Positions 44,002 through 51,086 of a DNA stretch of 64,000 nucleotides are shown piece by piece (the stretch's first letter is position 1; each line of letters starts with the position of its first letter). The DNA comes from Pseudomonas hunanensis (GTDB taxonomy: Bacteria > Pseudomonadota > Gammaproteobacteria > Pseudomonadales > Pseudomonadaceae): the NCBI RefSeq assembly GCF_013393325.1, contig NZ_QJRC01000099.1, positions 1-64,000 of the forward strand. Direction: 5' to 3'. Under the pieces are notes generated by a model, which saw only the letters and a program-made list of their open reading frames with translations, searched no databases and was not told the DNA's origin. The position numbers and the translations under genes were made by a program.

Positions 44002-44039
44002 TAGCATATGCTATTGAACAATTATTTAGCTTTTGCTAA
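44002..44039. promoter_or_regulatory. second operator pair downstream of cI
   Basis: TAGCATATGCTA (44002-44013, perfect) and TTAGC-TTTT-GCTAA (44026-44039) use the same TTAGCa/tGCTAA half-site as the cro/cI operator. They precede the rightward small-gene operon, so the repressor probably controls it too. Confidence 0.65.
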
Positions 44040-44080
44040 TTTCAGCTTCGTGCCCCTCTCTCACATCAAGGACACGAAGA

Positions 44081-44245
44081 ATGAAATCAGCACAGCACAA
44101 CGGATCAGTGGCAATCCTGATCCATCCAACCGCCTGCAGCAGCGTGGCGAAAATACAGGCATTCCAGCGCAGCACCGGCTTGCAGCTGGTCGTCACGCTC
44201 GAAGGTAAAGCCCATGCTGTACCTGCCAATGGGGGTGCTGCATGA
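44081..44245 (+). CDS. small hypothetical protein, first of rightward operon
   Basis: 54 residues (MKSAQHNGSVAILIHPTACS). No domain recognised. It overlaps the next start by 4 bases. GGACACGAAG upstream is a weak ribosome site. Confidence 0.6.
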   Translation: MKSAQHNGSVAILIHPTACSSVAKIQAFQRSTGLQLVVTLEGKAHAVPANGGAA

Positions 44246-44751
44246 GCGAATTCAGGATCTCCCTTCGCCAGATCATGCTGCTGCAACGCACCTTGGATAA
44301 CGGCGGCACTGCGACCTGCAAATTGCAGCGCCCTGAAGCCTCGGTCGATGCACAGATCGAGATCGAAAATGACAGCACCCATCACAGCATCAAGGTGACC
44401 CTTGGTCCGCTTTGCAGCAGTCTGAAACTTCCGCGCGCCCTCTCCACCAAGTGCCAGTCCTTAAGAGATTTTGTGCAGGACATCGCGAATGGCCGAGCTG
44501 ACTCCGCAGCCCAGACGGAAGAAGCGCTTGCTCTCATGGAGGCGCAAGTCAGCGTTGAAGAGGTCCTGCAGACAGGTCAGACAGCCTACGTTATCGCCAC
44601 CGTCAACCGACAGCTTCCCCTTGGCGCTGTCGTGACTGACGACCAGGGCAATGTCTGCGCTGCAGTTACGGGAGCCAGTAAAGAGCAGCTCGCAGCAGCA
44701 GTCCGCGCGAAGCTTCGGCCCAGCCCTGACAGTATCGGGAAATGCGCATGA
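44242..44751 (+). CDS. hypothetical phage protein
   Basis: 169 residues, mixed alpha/beta, without recognised motifs; the central part has VEEVLQTGQTAYVIATVN. It is translationally coupled at both ends (ATGA overlaps). Confidence 0.6.
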   Translation: MSEFRISLRQIMLLQRTLDNGGTATCKLQRPEASVDAQIEIENDSTHHSIKVTLGPLCSSLKLPRALSTKCQSLRDFVQDIANGRADSAAQTEEALALMEAQVSVEEVLQTGQTAYVIATVNRQLPLGAVVTDDQGNVCAAVTGASKEQLAAAVRAKLRPSPDSIGKCA

Positions 44752-44993
44752 GTACGCTGGAACAGCTCCGCAGCGAGTGGACCACCCCCTGCCCAACGCT
44801 CACTGCTGTCAGAGAGCGATATTTCCCCCACATCGGGTCAGACAGGCGGTTCAAAGAGCTGATCAACAAAGGCCGTATTGACCTTCAGCTGAGCAAGATC
44901 GACAGCTCGAAGAAAGCCCAGCACGTGATCTACCTGCACAACCTTGCCGCATATCTCGACCGGCAGGCCGAACGCTCGACCCAATCTGCTTGA
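44748..44993 (+). CDS. PrtN-family DNA-binding protein (paralogue 1)
   Basis: 81 residues from MSTLEQLRSEW. TAVRERYFPHI, then LINKGRIDLQLSKIDSSKK and VIYLHNLAAYLD follow the pattern of pyocin activator PrtN (compare 47384-47659). Likely a DNA-binding regulator or directionality factor. Confidence 0.65.
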   Translation: MSTLEQLRSEWTTPCPTLTAVRERYFPHIGSDRRFKELINKGRIDLQLSKIDSSKKAQHVIYLHNLAAYLDRQAERSTQSA

Positions 44994-45021
44994 CCAGGCG
45001 GCCCCGGCCATCAGGGGCTTA

Positions 45022-45064
45022 TAGCCCCCGCCGACTCTCACACCAACGGCGGAGGGCTACTTTT
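45022..45064 (+). terminator. strong hairpin inside the small-gene operon
   Basis: TAGCCCCCGCCG pairs with CGGCGG-a-GGGCTA (12 bp with one bulge, 13-nt loop), followed by CTTTT. It splits the operon after the first PrtN-like gene. Confidence 0.65.
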
Positions 45065-45076
45065 GGAGCACAGCAC

Positions 45077-45574
45077 ATGCAACCGCATCAACAAGTTCTT
45101 TCCTTGGGCATCATCTTCCTAGTCACCCTGGCCATCCTGCCTTTCCTGTTCGCGAAAGCTCGGCATCGTGCCTTCAACAGGGGCTTGGAAATCGGGAAAC
45201 AGCGTCTGCAAGCCGATCTGAAATTGCAGATACAAAGCCTGCAAGTGGACCTGGACGAAGCCCGAGTTCAAGCCGAGGCGAGCCAGCGCAAGCACCACAT
45301 GGCTGTAGCACATCTCAAAGGCAACGTCCGCGAGCTCGAAGCCAGGATCATGTCGTATACCGGACTGGCAGTGACCAGGGCGGATTACGAGCTGCTCATC
45401 AGCGCCTTGGAAACCCTGAGCCTCACCGAGCGGACGTTAACCGCAATGAAGGCAACTCAGCAGGCATCACGCGCCAGGCTACAAGCCGTTGGACTGGACG
45501 GTCTGGCTAAACGCATTCACACCCAACTGCGCGAAACCCCTGCCAGTGCCGCAAGCGCGGAGGTGGCAGCATGA
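45077..45574 (+). CDS. membrane-anchored coiled-coil protein
   Basis: 165 residues. One N-terminal membrane segment (LGIIFLVTLAILPFLFA), then a coiled coil from about 35 to 100 and a helical end. It resembles small phage inner-membrane proteins of unknown role. The next start overlaps its stop. Confidence 0.65.
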   Translation: MQPHQQVLSLGIIFLVTLAILPFLFAKARHRAFNRGLEIGKQRLQADLKLQIQSLQVDLDEARVQAEASQRKHHMAVAHLKGNVRELEARIMSYTGLAVTRADYELLISALETLSLTERTLTAMKATQQASRARLQAVGLDGLAKRIHTQLRETPASAASAEVAA

Positions 45575-45825
45575 CGAACCAAAACCCACGCAGCTGCCTT
45601 GTTCACGGCCCATCTGGCTGCGGGAAGACAACCTATGCCCAGGCCATCGCCAAAGCTCTCGGCCTGCGCGACGTGCTCGATAACTGGGCACCAGGTAAGC
45701 CAGCGCCCCTGCTCAACACGCTGCTACTGAGCTGTGAGTGCGACCCTAACTGGCACTTTAAAGGCCGTGCAATGACCTTCGACCAGGCGATGCAGATCGC
45801 ACGCCAGCAGGGGACAGTCGTATGA
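45571..45825 (+). CDS. small P-loop protein
   Basis: 84 residues with a clear Walker A (HGPSGCGKTT) near the N-terminus but no Walker B, so it is too short for a complete ATPase. Overlaps both neighbours. Function unknown. Confidence 0.6.
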   Translation: MTNQNPRSCLVHGPSGCGKTTYAQAIAKALGLRDVLDNWAPGKPAPLLNTLLLSCECDPNWHFKGRAMTFDQAMQIARQQGTVV

Positions 45826-46172
45826 GCAACGACCAGATTCTTGCCCCCTGCCCGTTCTGCGGCAGCCCTGCGAATCGGTTCACGATAGAAGACGACCGCG
45901 ACCCGAACCACGGCGGCGATGTGATCGCCTGCAGCAGGTGCGACGCCTGCACTCGTGTCGTGTTTGGTGAGAAGGCAGGCCTCGCCGACCTGTGGAATAG
46001 CCGAGCAGCCAGCCTCGTCGCTTGGCTCGGCCAGGCCGGACTGTATCGCACGCGGCTTGATGCCGTGCGCAACTTCGAGCAGTCCGTCACGCCGGTTTCC
46101 CCCGACGAATTGTTCGAGTTGGCCAGCAAGCAGGTGCTCAGCCAGCTCAATGAGGGCCGCCGACATGCCTAA
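45822..46172 (+). CDS. Lar-like restriction alleviation protein
   Basis: 116 residues. PCPFCGSPANRF followed by CSRCDACT and LADLWNSRA is the zinc-ribbon pattern of the Lar family, which reduces type I restriction in Rac-type prophages. The C-terminal half is an extra helical region. Confidence 0.75.
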   Translation: MSNDQILAPCPFCGSPANRFTIEDDRDPNHGGDVIACSRCDACTRVVFGEKAGLADLWNSRAASLVAWLGQAGLYRTRLDAVRNFEQSVTPVSPDELFELASKQVLSQLNEGRRHA

Positions 46173-46368
46173 CCCGACACGCACCTGGAAGCTGATCAGC
46201 CTTGCGCTCGCCGTGGCGCTGATCGTCGCACTGGCCGAGTTGCACCGCAGCAGCACTGCCAGCCACCCAGCGACAGGCACGTTAGCGACCGCAAACAACG
46301 CCACGAACCTTGAGCGTCTGGCCTTGAGCCCCAACGCTCGCCGAGTCCATGAGAGGTATTCGCTGTGA
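46165..46368 (+). CDS. small membrane protein
   Basis: 67 residues with one hydrophobic segment (LISLALAVALIVALAEL) and a polar C-terminus. It overlaps the Lar-like gene by 8 bases and the next gene by 4. Function unknown. Confidence 0.55.
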   Translation: MPNPTRTWKLISLALAVALIVALAELHRSSTASHPATGTLATANNATNLERLALSPNARRVHERYSL

Positions 46369-46547
46369 TCACCACACGGACCTACATCCCGACTACCCGG
46401 ACGCCGAAGGGCATGCAACCCCTGCTGCGCCCCGCCATGTCGTTCATCTGCGACATCTGCGGCAAGGCTCGCGTAAAGGGCAATCATGACCAGTGCTCCA
46501 AGGCCCGCCAGGCAGCTGGCTTCATCATCATGCGAGGTCGCAAGTAA
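46365..46547 (+). CDS. small CxxC zinc-binding protein (paralogue 1)
   Basis: 60 residues. FICDICGKARVKGNHDQCSK has CxxC followed by H and C, a likely zinc site. The same block recurs in 47181-47387. Stop overlaps next start (TAATG). Confidence 0.6.
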   Translation: MITTRTYIPTTRTPKGMQPLLRPAMSFICDICGKARVKGNHDQCSKARQAAGFIIMRGRK

Positions 46548-47188
46548 TGAGCATCGATCCACGAGACCTGTTCGTTAGCCTCAACCCCCTCGGCCTGTCC
46601 CAGCGCGAGCTGGAAAAGGACAGCTCCGGCTTCGCCGACGACCGCACCCACAACGACTATCTGGTGTTCCTGGCTGGCTACAAAGCAGGCACGGTGGATG
46701 GTGAAAAACGCGAGTGCCAGCGCCACCACCCGATAAACGCCGAGGGCTGCAAGCCCGAGAGCCTCAATCCGCATCCCGGCATGCCCTGCGCCGGCGCGGC
46801 GGGTAAACACAACCTAAACCAAGTGGAGGGCTGCAAGCCCGACCTCAACATTACTCTTTCACAGGGTGGACGCGGGACCGACCTCGTGGCCCGGGAGGTC
46901 CTGACCGAGCGGGTTCGTCAGATCATGGTTGAGGGCTATACAGCGGAACAAGATGACCAGTACACAACAGGACAGCTTGCAGACGCTGCCAGCGCCTACG
47001 CCACCTGGGCCCACTTTGGGAGCCTACCGTATGCCGAACGTACGGATGCCCCTGCACTTTGGCCATGGGCTGCAGAAATGTGGAAGCCCAAATCTCAGCG
47101 GCAAATGCTCATCAAAGCGGGAGCATTGATCCTGGCTGAATTGGAGCGCCTTGATCGACAGCAGGCCCAGGAGGTGGCGCATGGCTAA
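46547..47188 (+). CDS. hypothetical phage protein
   Basis: 213 residues from MSIDPRDLFVSLNPLG. The N-terminal ~70 residues look like a compact domain; the C-terminal region (LTERVRQIMVEGYTAEQDDQY onward, then LWPWAAEMWKP) resembles a conserved phage family of unknown role. A Cys/Pro-rich linker joins them. Confidence 0.6.
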   Translation: MSIDPRDLFVSLNPLGLSQRELEKDSSGFADDRTHNDYLVFLAGYKAGTVDGEKRECQRHHPINAEGCKPESLNPHPGMPCAGAAGKHNLNQVEGCKPDLNITLSQGGRGTDLVAREVLTERVRQIMVEGYTAEQDDQYTTGQLADAASAYATWAHFGSLPYAERTDAPALWPWAAEMWKPKSQRQMLIKAGALILAELERLDRQQAQEVAHG

Positions 47189-47387
47189 CCAAACTCCCCC
47201 ACGCATCCGCCCACCAATGGCCTCGCACAGCCTCGACCTGCCCGCCATCTGCGATGTCTGCGGCAAAGGTAGGTCGACCAGACGACACTCGAAATGCAGT
47301 CGGATCCGCCAACTGCGCGAGGGCGATAAATGGGCAGCCTACATGGCCAACGTGGCAGCAAAGCGAGCACTGGGGAGACGCGCATGA
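47181..47387 (+). CDS. small CxxC zinc-binding protein (paralogue 2)
   Basis: 68 residues. ICDVCGKGRSTRRHSKCSRI repeats the zinc-site pattern of 46365-46547 with a longer basic C-terminus. It lies between the 213-aa protein and the second PrtN-like gene. Confidence 0.6.
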   Translation: MANQTPPRIRPPMASHSLDLPAICDVCGKGRSTRRHSKCSRIRQLREGDKWAAYMANVAAKRALGRRA

Positions 47388-47659
47388 ACACCGCTTTCGT
47401 GCTGATGGCGCAATACAACGGAAAAGCCATCATTTCCATTGAACAGCTATGCGCCGACTACTTCACGCACCTCACACCCGACATGTTCCAGCGCAAAGTA
47501 CTAGCTGGCCAGATCCAGCTCCCTATAACCAGGCTTGAAGGCAGCCAGAAAAGCGCCAGGGGCGTTCACATCGCGGATCTCGCGTCTTACCTTGACCAAC
47601 AACGAGACGCTGCGCGCAAAGAATGCGCGCAGCTGAACAGATCCTATAGAGACCGTTAA
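47384..47659 (+). CDS. PrtN-family DNA-binding protein (paralogue 2), beside integrase
   Basis: 91 residues. FVLMAQYNGKAIISIEQLCA, then FQRKVLAGQIQLPITRLEGS and VHIADLASYLD match pyocin activator PrtN closely. Its stop overlaps the end of the convergent integrase gene by 4 bases. In P. aeruginosa PrtN activates pyocin genes; here the position next to int also suits an excision factor. Confidence 0.8.
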   Translation: MNTAFVLMAQYNGKAIISIEQLCADYFTHLTPDMFQRKVLAGQIQLPITRLEGSQKSARGVHIADLASYLDQQRDAARKECAQLNRSYRDR

Positions 47660-48780
47660 CTTTCAACCCGGGCGCCGAGCTTAACCGGCGCCTGGATAAT
47701 TTGATCCAACCACTTCCAGCCTTCGTACCGATCCCCTCGCCCACGCAAATGGGTATAGCGCCGCATCGAGTTCCAGTCACGATGCCCCGAAACACTTGAA
47801 ACTCTCGGTATATCCCAGTCCATTTCAAACAACCGACTCACCCCTTCGTGACGTAAGTCATGAAAGTGCAGATCCTCAATACCGGTCATCTTGCACGCCT
47901 TAGACCATGCCGTACCAATGGAGTCAGTGTTATATGGAAATATCTCGGGGCACTCACGCGGCATGCTTTGCACGATAATCCAAGCCTCATCCGGTAAGTA
48001 GCACCACACGTCATTGCCGATCTTCTGACCGGGGTTTTTCATGTCGCGCACTTTCACAGCTTGCCTGTGCTCGTCCAGGTCTTCCCAAAGGATGCGGGCG
48101 ATCTCGTCCATTCGGCGCGTTGAGAAGATAGCGAACGCCATGACCTTGGGCATGTGAATCACGCTGGGGCGCCGCTGCAGCATCTCAAAGAAATGCTTCA
48201 GCACCTTATCCAGTTCATCCAAGGTTGGCCGTCGATCTCGCTCCCGACTTTTCATGTTGTAGCCGTACTTCTTGAGCACCAGGCGCGCATCAGTCATTGC
48301 TAGCGGATTGATCTCGTAGCCCCAAGCTGCCCTGGCCAGCGACAACACCGAGCCCAAGTGCGCCAGATCATTGCCGGCCGTCTGCGGCTTGACCTCCCCG
48401 CCTTCTGGACTCATGCGCCAGAGGGCATAGTCCACCAGCACCTGCTGGCTGATGTCGGAGTCGACCTTTTCCCCCAGGTAGCTGTTCTTGATGGCGTTCA
48501 GCGTGCGTCGCTTCGTCTCGCCCAACGGCCGGGCTTTCTCTGCCTCCACCAGGTAACGGTCGATCATCTGCTTGACCGTATGCCCTTCCCGGGTGGCTCG
48601 CTCGATAGCACCAGGTTCAGCTAGCTCGGTTTCCCGTCGCTTCGCCCAGGCCACCGCAGCCTGTTTGCGGGCGAACGTTTGACTCTCTTGGTAGACTGTC
48701 ACCTTGTCGCGATTAATCCGGATCTGGACGAGGTAGCTGGTGCTGCCATCGGCCTTTTTACGCGTTCTGATCGTTGCCAT
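47656..48780 (-). CDS. int: tyrosine-type integrase specific for dusA (element C)
   Basis: 374 residues from MATIRTRKKADG. Arm-binding domain 1-~60, core-binding ~65-165, catalytic domain ~180-350 with R222 or R223 (FSTRRMDE), H307-x-x-R310 (FHDLRHEG), H333 (GHRDW) and Y342 (MRRYTHL). All catalytic positions are present, so it should be active. It reads away from dusA, with repeats between. A known integrase family targets dusA, and the orientation and distance here fit it. A longer frame upstream of this ATG runs through the arm repeats and is rejected. Confidence 0.95.
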   Translation of the reverse strand: MATIRTRKKADGSTSYLVQIRINRDKVTVYQESQTFARKQAAVAWAKRRETELAEPGAIERATREGHTVKQMIDRYLVEAEKARPLGETKRRTLNAIKNSYLGEKVDSDISQQVLVDYALWRMSPEGGEVKPQTAGNDLAHLGSVLSLARAAWGYEINPLAMTDARLVLKKYGYNMKSRERDRRPTLDELDKVLKHFFEMLQRRPSVIHMPKVMAFAIFSTRRMDEIARILWEDLDEHRQAVKVRDMKNPGQKIGNDVWCYLPDEAWIIVQSMPRECPEIFPYNTDSIGTAWSKACKMTGIEDLHFHDLRHEGVSRLFEMDWDIPRVSSVSGHRDWNSMRRYTHLRGRGDRYEGWKWLDQIIQAPVKLGARVES

Positions 48781-48786
48781 CTGAGA

Positions 48787-48865
48787 TTGGTACACGTCGT
48801 CTGTCGATTGGTACATTGTACCAAGCGCTTGGTAAAAACGCCCCAAAACCCCCGAAAATTGGTAC
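48787..48865. promoter_or_regulatory. integrase arm-type repeats, element C (TTGGTAC class)
   Basis: TTGGTAC at 48787 and 48808 (14-bp gap), GTACCAA at 48818 (3-bp gap), TTGGTA at 48829 and TTGGTAC at 48859. Same layout as elements A and B. Confidence 0.75.
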
Positions 48866-48882
48866 AAAACACGTTGAACGAA

Positions 48883-49893
48883 ATGACCGCAAAATCAGGC
48901 TCCAAGCCAGTAACCACGCGCCCTGAGCCGTCACGCCGCTTCAGCGTTGCTCCCATGATGGACTGGACAGACCGCCACTGCCGGTTCTTCCTGCGCCTGC
49001 TCTCCAAGCAAACCCTGCTCTACACCGAAATGGTCACCACCGGCGCCCTGTTGCACAACGATGCCCAGCGCTTCCTGCGTCACGATGCCTCCGAGCACCC
49101 GCTGGCCCTGCAACTGGGCGGCAGTGTGCCGGCCGACCTGGCCGCTTGCGCGCGCCTGGCCGAAGACGCTGGCTACGACGAGGTCAACCTGAACGTCGGC
49201 TGCCCGAGCGACCGGGTGCAGAACAACATGATCGGCGCCTGCCTGATGGCTCACCCTGCGTTGGTGGCCGACTGCGTGAAAGCCATGCGTGATGCGGTGT
49301 CGACCCCGGTGACGGTGAAGCACCGCATTGGCATCAATGGCCGCGACAGCTACGCCGAGCTGTGCGATTTTGTCGGCCAGGTGCGCGAGGCCGGCTGCCG
49401 GAGCTTCACCGTGCATGCGCGTATCGCAATTCTGGAGGGGCTGTCGCCGAAGGAAAACCGCGAAATTCCACCCCTGCGCTATGACGTGGCCGCGCAGTTG
49501 AAGGCGGACTTCCCGGACCTGGAGATCGTGCTCAACGGCGGGATCAAGACCCTGGACGAATGCCAGAAGCACCTTGAAACCTTCGATGGCGTAATGCTGG
49601 GGCGTGAGGCGTATCACAACCCTTATCTGCTGGCCGAAGTGGACCAGCAGCTGTTTGCCAGCGATGCGCCGGTGGTCAGCCGTAGCGAGGCGTTGGCGCA
49701 GTTGCGGCCTTATATCGTGGCGCACATGAAAAGCGGTGGCGCGATGCACCACGTTACCCGGCATATTCTGGGGCTGGCCCAAGGGTTCAAAGGCGCGCGG
49801 CGTTTCCGCCAACTGCTGTCGGCGGACATCCACAAGGCGGCAGAGCCGCTGGCGGTGTTTGATCAGGCGGTGGAGTTGTTGCAGGGGCGGTGA
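48883..49893 (+). CDS. dusA: tRNA-dihydrouridine(20/20a) synthase, N-terminus supplied by prophage
   Basis: 336 residues. FSVAPMMDWTDRHCRFF opens the FMN-binding TIM barrel, C107 in LNVGCPSD is the proton donor, and KHRIGIN and VHARIAILEGLSPKENR are conserved. The enzyme reduces uridine in the tRNA D-loop. The integration core lies in codons 12-27, so the start codon, first residues and upstream region come from element C; the ATG has no clear Shine-Dalgarno sequence. The gene is otherwise intact. Confidence 0.94.
   Translation: MTAKSGSKPVTTRPEPSRRFSVAPMMDWTDRHCRFFLRLLSKQTLLYTEMVTTGALLHNDAQRFLRHDASEHPLALQLGGSVPADLAACARLAEDAGYDEVNLNVGCPSDRVQNNMIGACLMAHPALVADCVKAMRDAVSTPVTVKHRIGINGRDSYAELCDFVGQVREAGCRSFTVHARIAILEGLSPKENREIPPLRYDVAAQLKADFPDLEIVLNGGIKTLDECQKHLETFDGVMLGREAYHNPYLLAEVDQQLFASDAPVVSRSEALAQLRPYIVAHMKSGGAMHHVTRHILGLAQGFKGARRFRQLLSADIHKAAEPLAVFDQAVELLQGR
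48912..48950. repeat. 39-bp attachment-site direct repeat (right copy, in dusA)
   Basis: Identical to 1453-1491. It encodes TTRPEPSRRFSVA of DusA. The B/C boundary has only a diverged version (6521-6551). Confidence 0.85.
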
Positions 49894-49953
49894 CCCCGAG
49901 GATGAGGGAACCTCAGGCTTGCTTGCGACTCGAAACTTCACCCTTCGTACAGC

Positions 49954-49982
49954 CCTTCGCGGGCAAGCCCGCTCCCGCAGCT
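49954..49982. repeat. REP-like palindrome
   Basis: CTTCGCGGGCAAGCCCGCTC contains GCGGGC-aa-GCCCGC, the core of the repetitive extragenic palindrome common in P. putida. Single copy between dusA and tal. Confidence 0.75.
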
Positions 49983-50062
49983 GGCCCGCAGGGCTCCGAG
50001 GCCCTTGAGCGGCTGTCGGGGCTCGGGTAATGTCGAGTAAATGCACAGGACAGAGCACGCCC

Positions 50063-50989
50063 ATGACCTCCAAGCTGGAACAACTCAAGCAGTTCACCAC
50101 CGTGGTCGCCGACACCGGGGACCTGGACGCCATCACCCGCCTGAAGCCGGTCGATGCCACCACCAACCCGTCCTTGCTGCTCAAGGCCGCTGCCATCCCA
50201 GGCTACGCCGACCTGCTCAAGCAAGTGAAGGCCGACGCCAAGGGTGATGTCGACCTGGCCTGCGACAAGTTTGCCGTGGCCGTGGGCTCAGGCATTCTCA
50301 AGGTCATCCCAGGGCGTATCTCCACCGAGGTTGATGCACGCCTGTCGTTCGATGAGCCGGCCCTGCTGAACAAGGCGCGCCAGTTGATCGCCCTGTACGA
50401 GGCGGCCGGTGTGCCAAAAGACCGAGTGCTGATCAAGCTGGCCTCCACCTGGGAAGGCATTCGCGCCGCCGAGAAGCTGGAGAAGGAAGGCATCCAGACC
50501 AACCTCACCCTGCTGTTCTCCTTCGCCCAGGCCCAGGCCTGCGCCGATGCCGGGGTGTTTCTGATTTCGCCGTTCGTGGGCCGTATCTACGACTGGTACA
50601 AGAAAAGCACCGGCAAGGATTACGTCGGCGCCGAGGACCCGGGCGTGCAGTCGGTCACGCGTATCTACAACTACTACAAGGCCAATGGCTACAACACCGT
50701 GGTCATGGGCGCCAGCTTCCGTAATATCGGCCAAATCGAGCAACTGGCCGGCTGTGACCGCCTGACCATCAGCCCGGAGCTGCTGCAGCAGCTTAGCGAT
50801 GACCAGGGCGAACTGCCGCAGGTGCTGAAGCCAGGCAATGCCGGTGAAGCCAAGCAGCCGTTGAACGAAAGCCAGTTCCGCTGGGCAATGAATGAAGATG
50901 CCATGGGCACCGAGAAGCTGGCCGAGGGTATTCGCCAGTTTGCGCGGGACCAGGAGAAGCTGGAGAAGTTGATGGCTGAAAAGGCCTGA
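50063..50989 (+). CDS. tal: transaldolase
   Basis: 308 residues from MTSKLEQLKQFTTVVADTGD. DATTNPSLLL, the Schiff-base lysine K125 in VLIKLASTW, and NLTLLFSFAQAQAC identify a class I transaldolase of the TalB type. It moves a dihydroxyacetone unit between sugar phosphates in the pentose phosphate pathway. An in-frame ATG 11 codons upstream is less likely. Confidence 0.96.
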   Translation: MTSKLEQLKQFTTVVADTGDLDAITRLKPVDATTNPSLLLKAAAIPGYADLLKQVKADAKGDVDLACDKFAVAVGSGILKVIPGRISTEVDARLSFDEPALLNKARQLIALYEAAGVPKDRVLIKLASTWEGIRAAEKLEKEGIQTNLTLLFSFAQAQACADAGVFLISPFVGRIYDWYKKSTGKDYVGAEDPGVQSVTRIYNYYKANGYNTVVMGASFRNIGQIEQLAGCDRLTISPELLQQLSDDQGELPQVLKPGNAGEAKQPLNESQFRWAMNEDAMGTEKLAEGIRQFARDQEKLEKLMAEKA

Positions 50990-51008
50990 TACAGTTCTGG
51001 TTTGCCCG

Positions 51009-51049
51009 ACGGGCGGGAAGTGTTCAGCATTTTCCGCCCGTTTTGTTTT
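51009..51049 (+). terminator. terminator after tal
   Basis: ACGGGCGG-N17-CCGCCCGT followed by TTTGTTTTG. Confidence 0.75.
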
Positions 51050-51086
51050 GCCTGGCCTTAGTTGTGTATAGCCACCCGAGCTGTCG

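Larger units (their letters stand above)
6521..48950. mobile_element. element C, complete lambda-head/P2-tail prophage in dusA
   Basis: About 42.4 kb between dusA-core copies. It has an intact integrase, CI, Cro and CII-type regulators, replication protein, terminase, head, contractile tail and lysis genes, and a cargo block at its left end. No broken structural gene was seen, so it may be inducible. The TTGGTAC arm motif occurs at both ends. Confidence 0.9.

Noticed and set aside
48931..50196. 421-codon minus-strand frame over dusA and tal
   Set aside because: Antisense to dusA and transaldolase; typical GC-rich third-position artefact.
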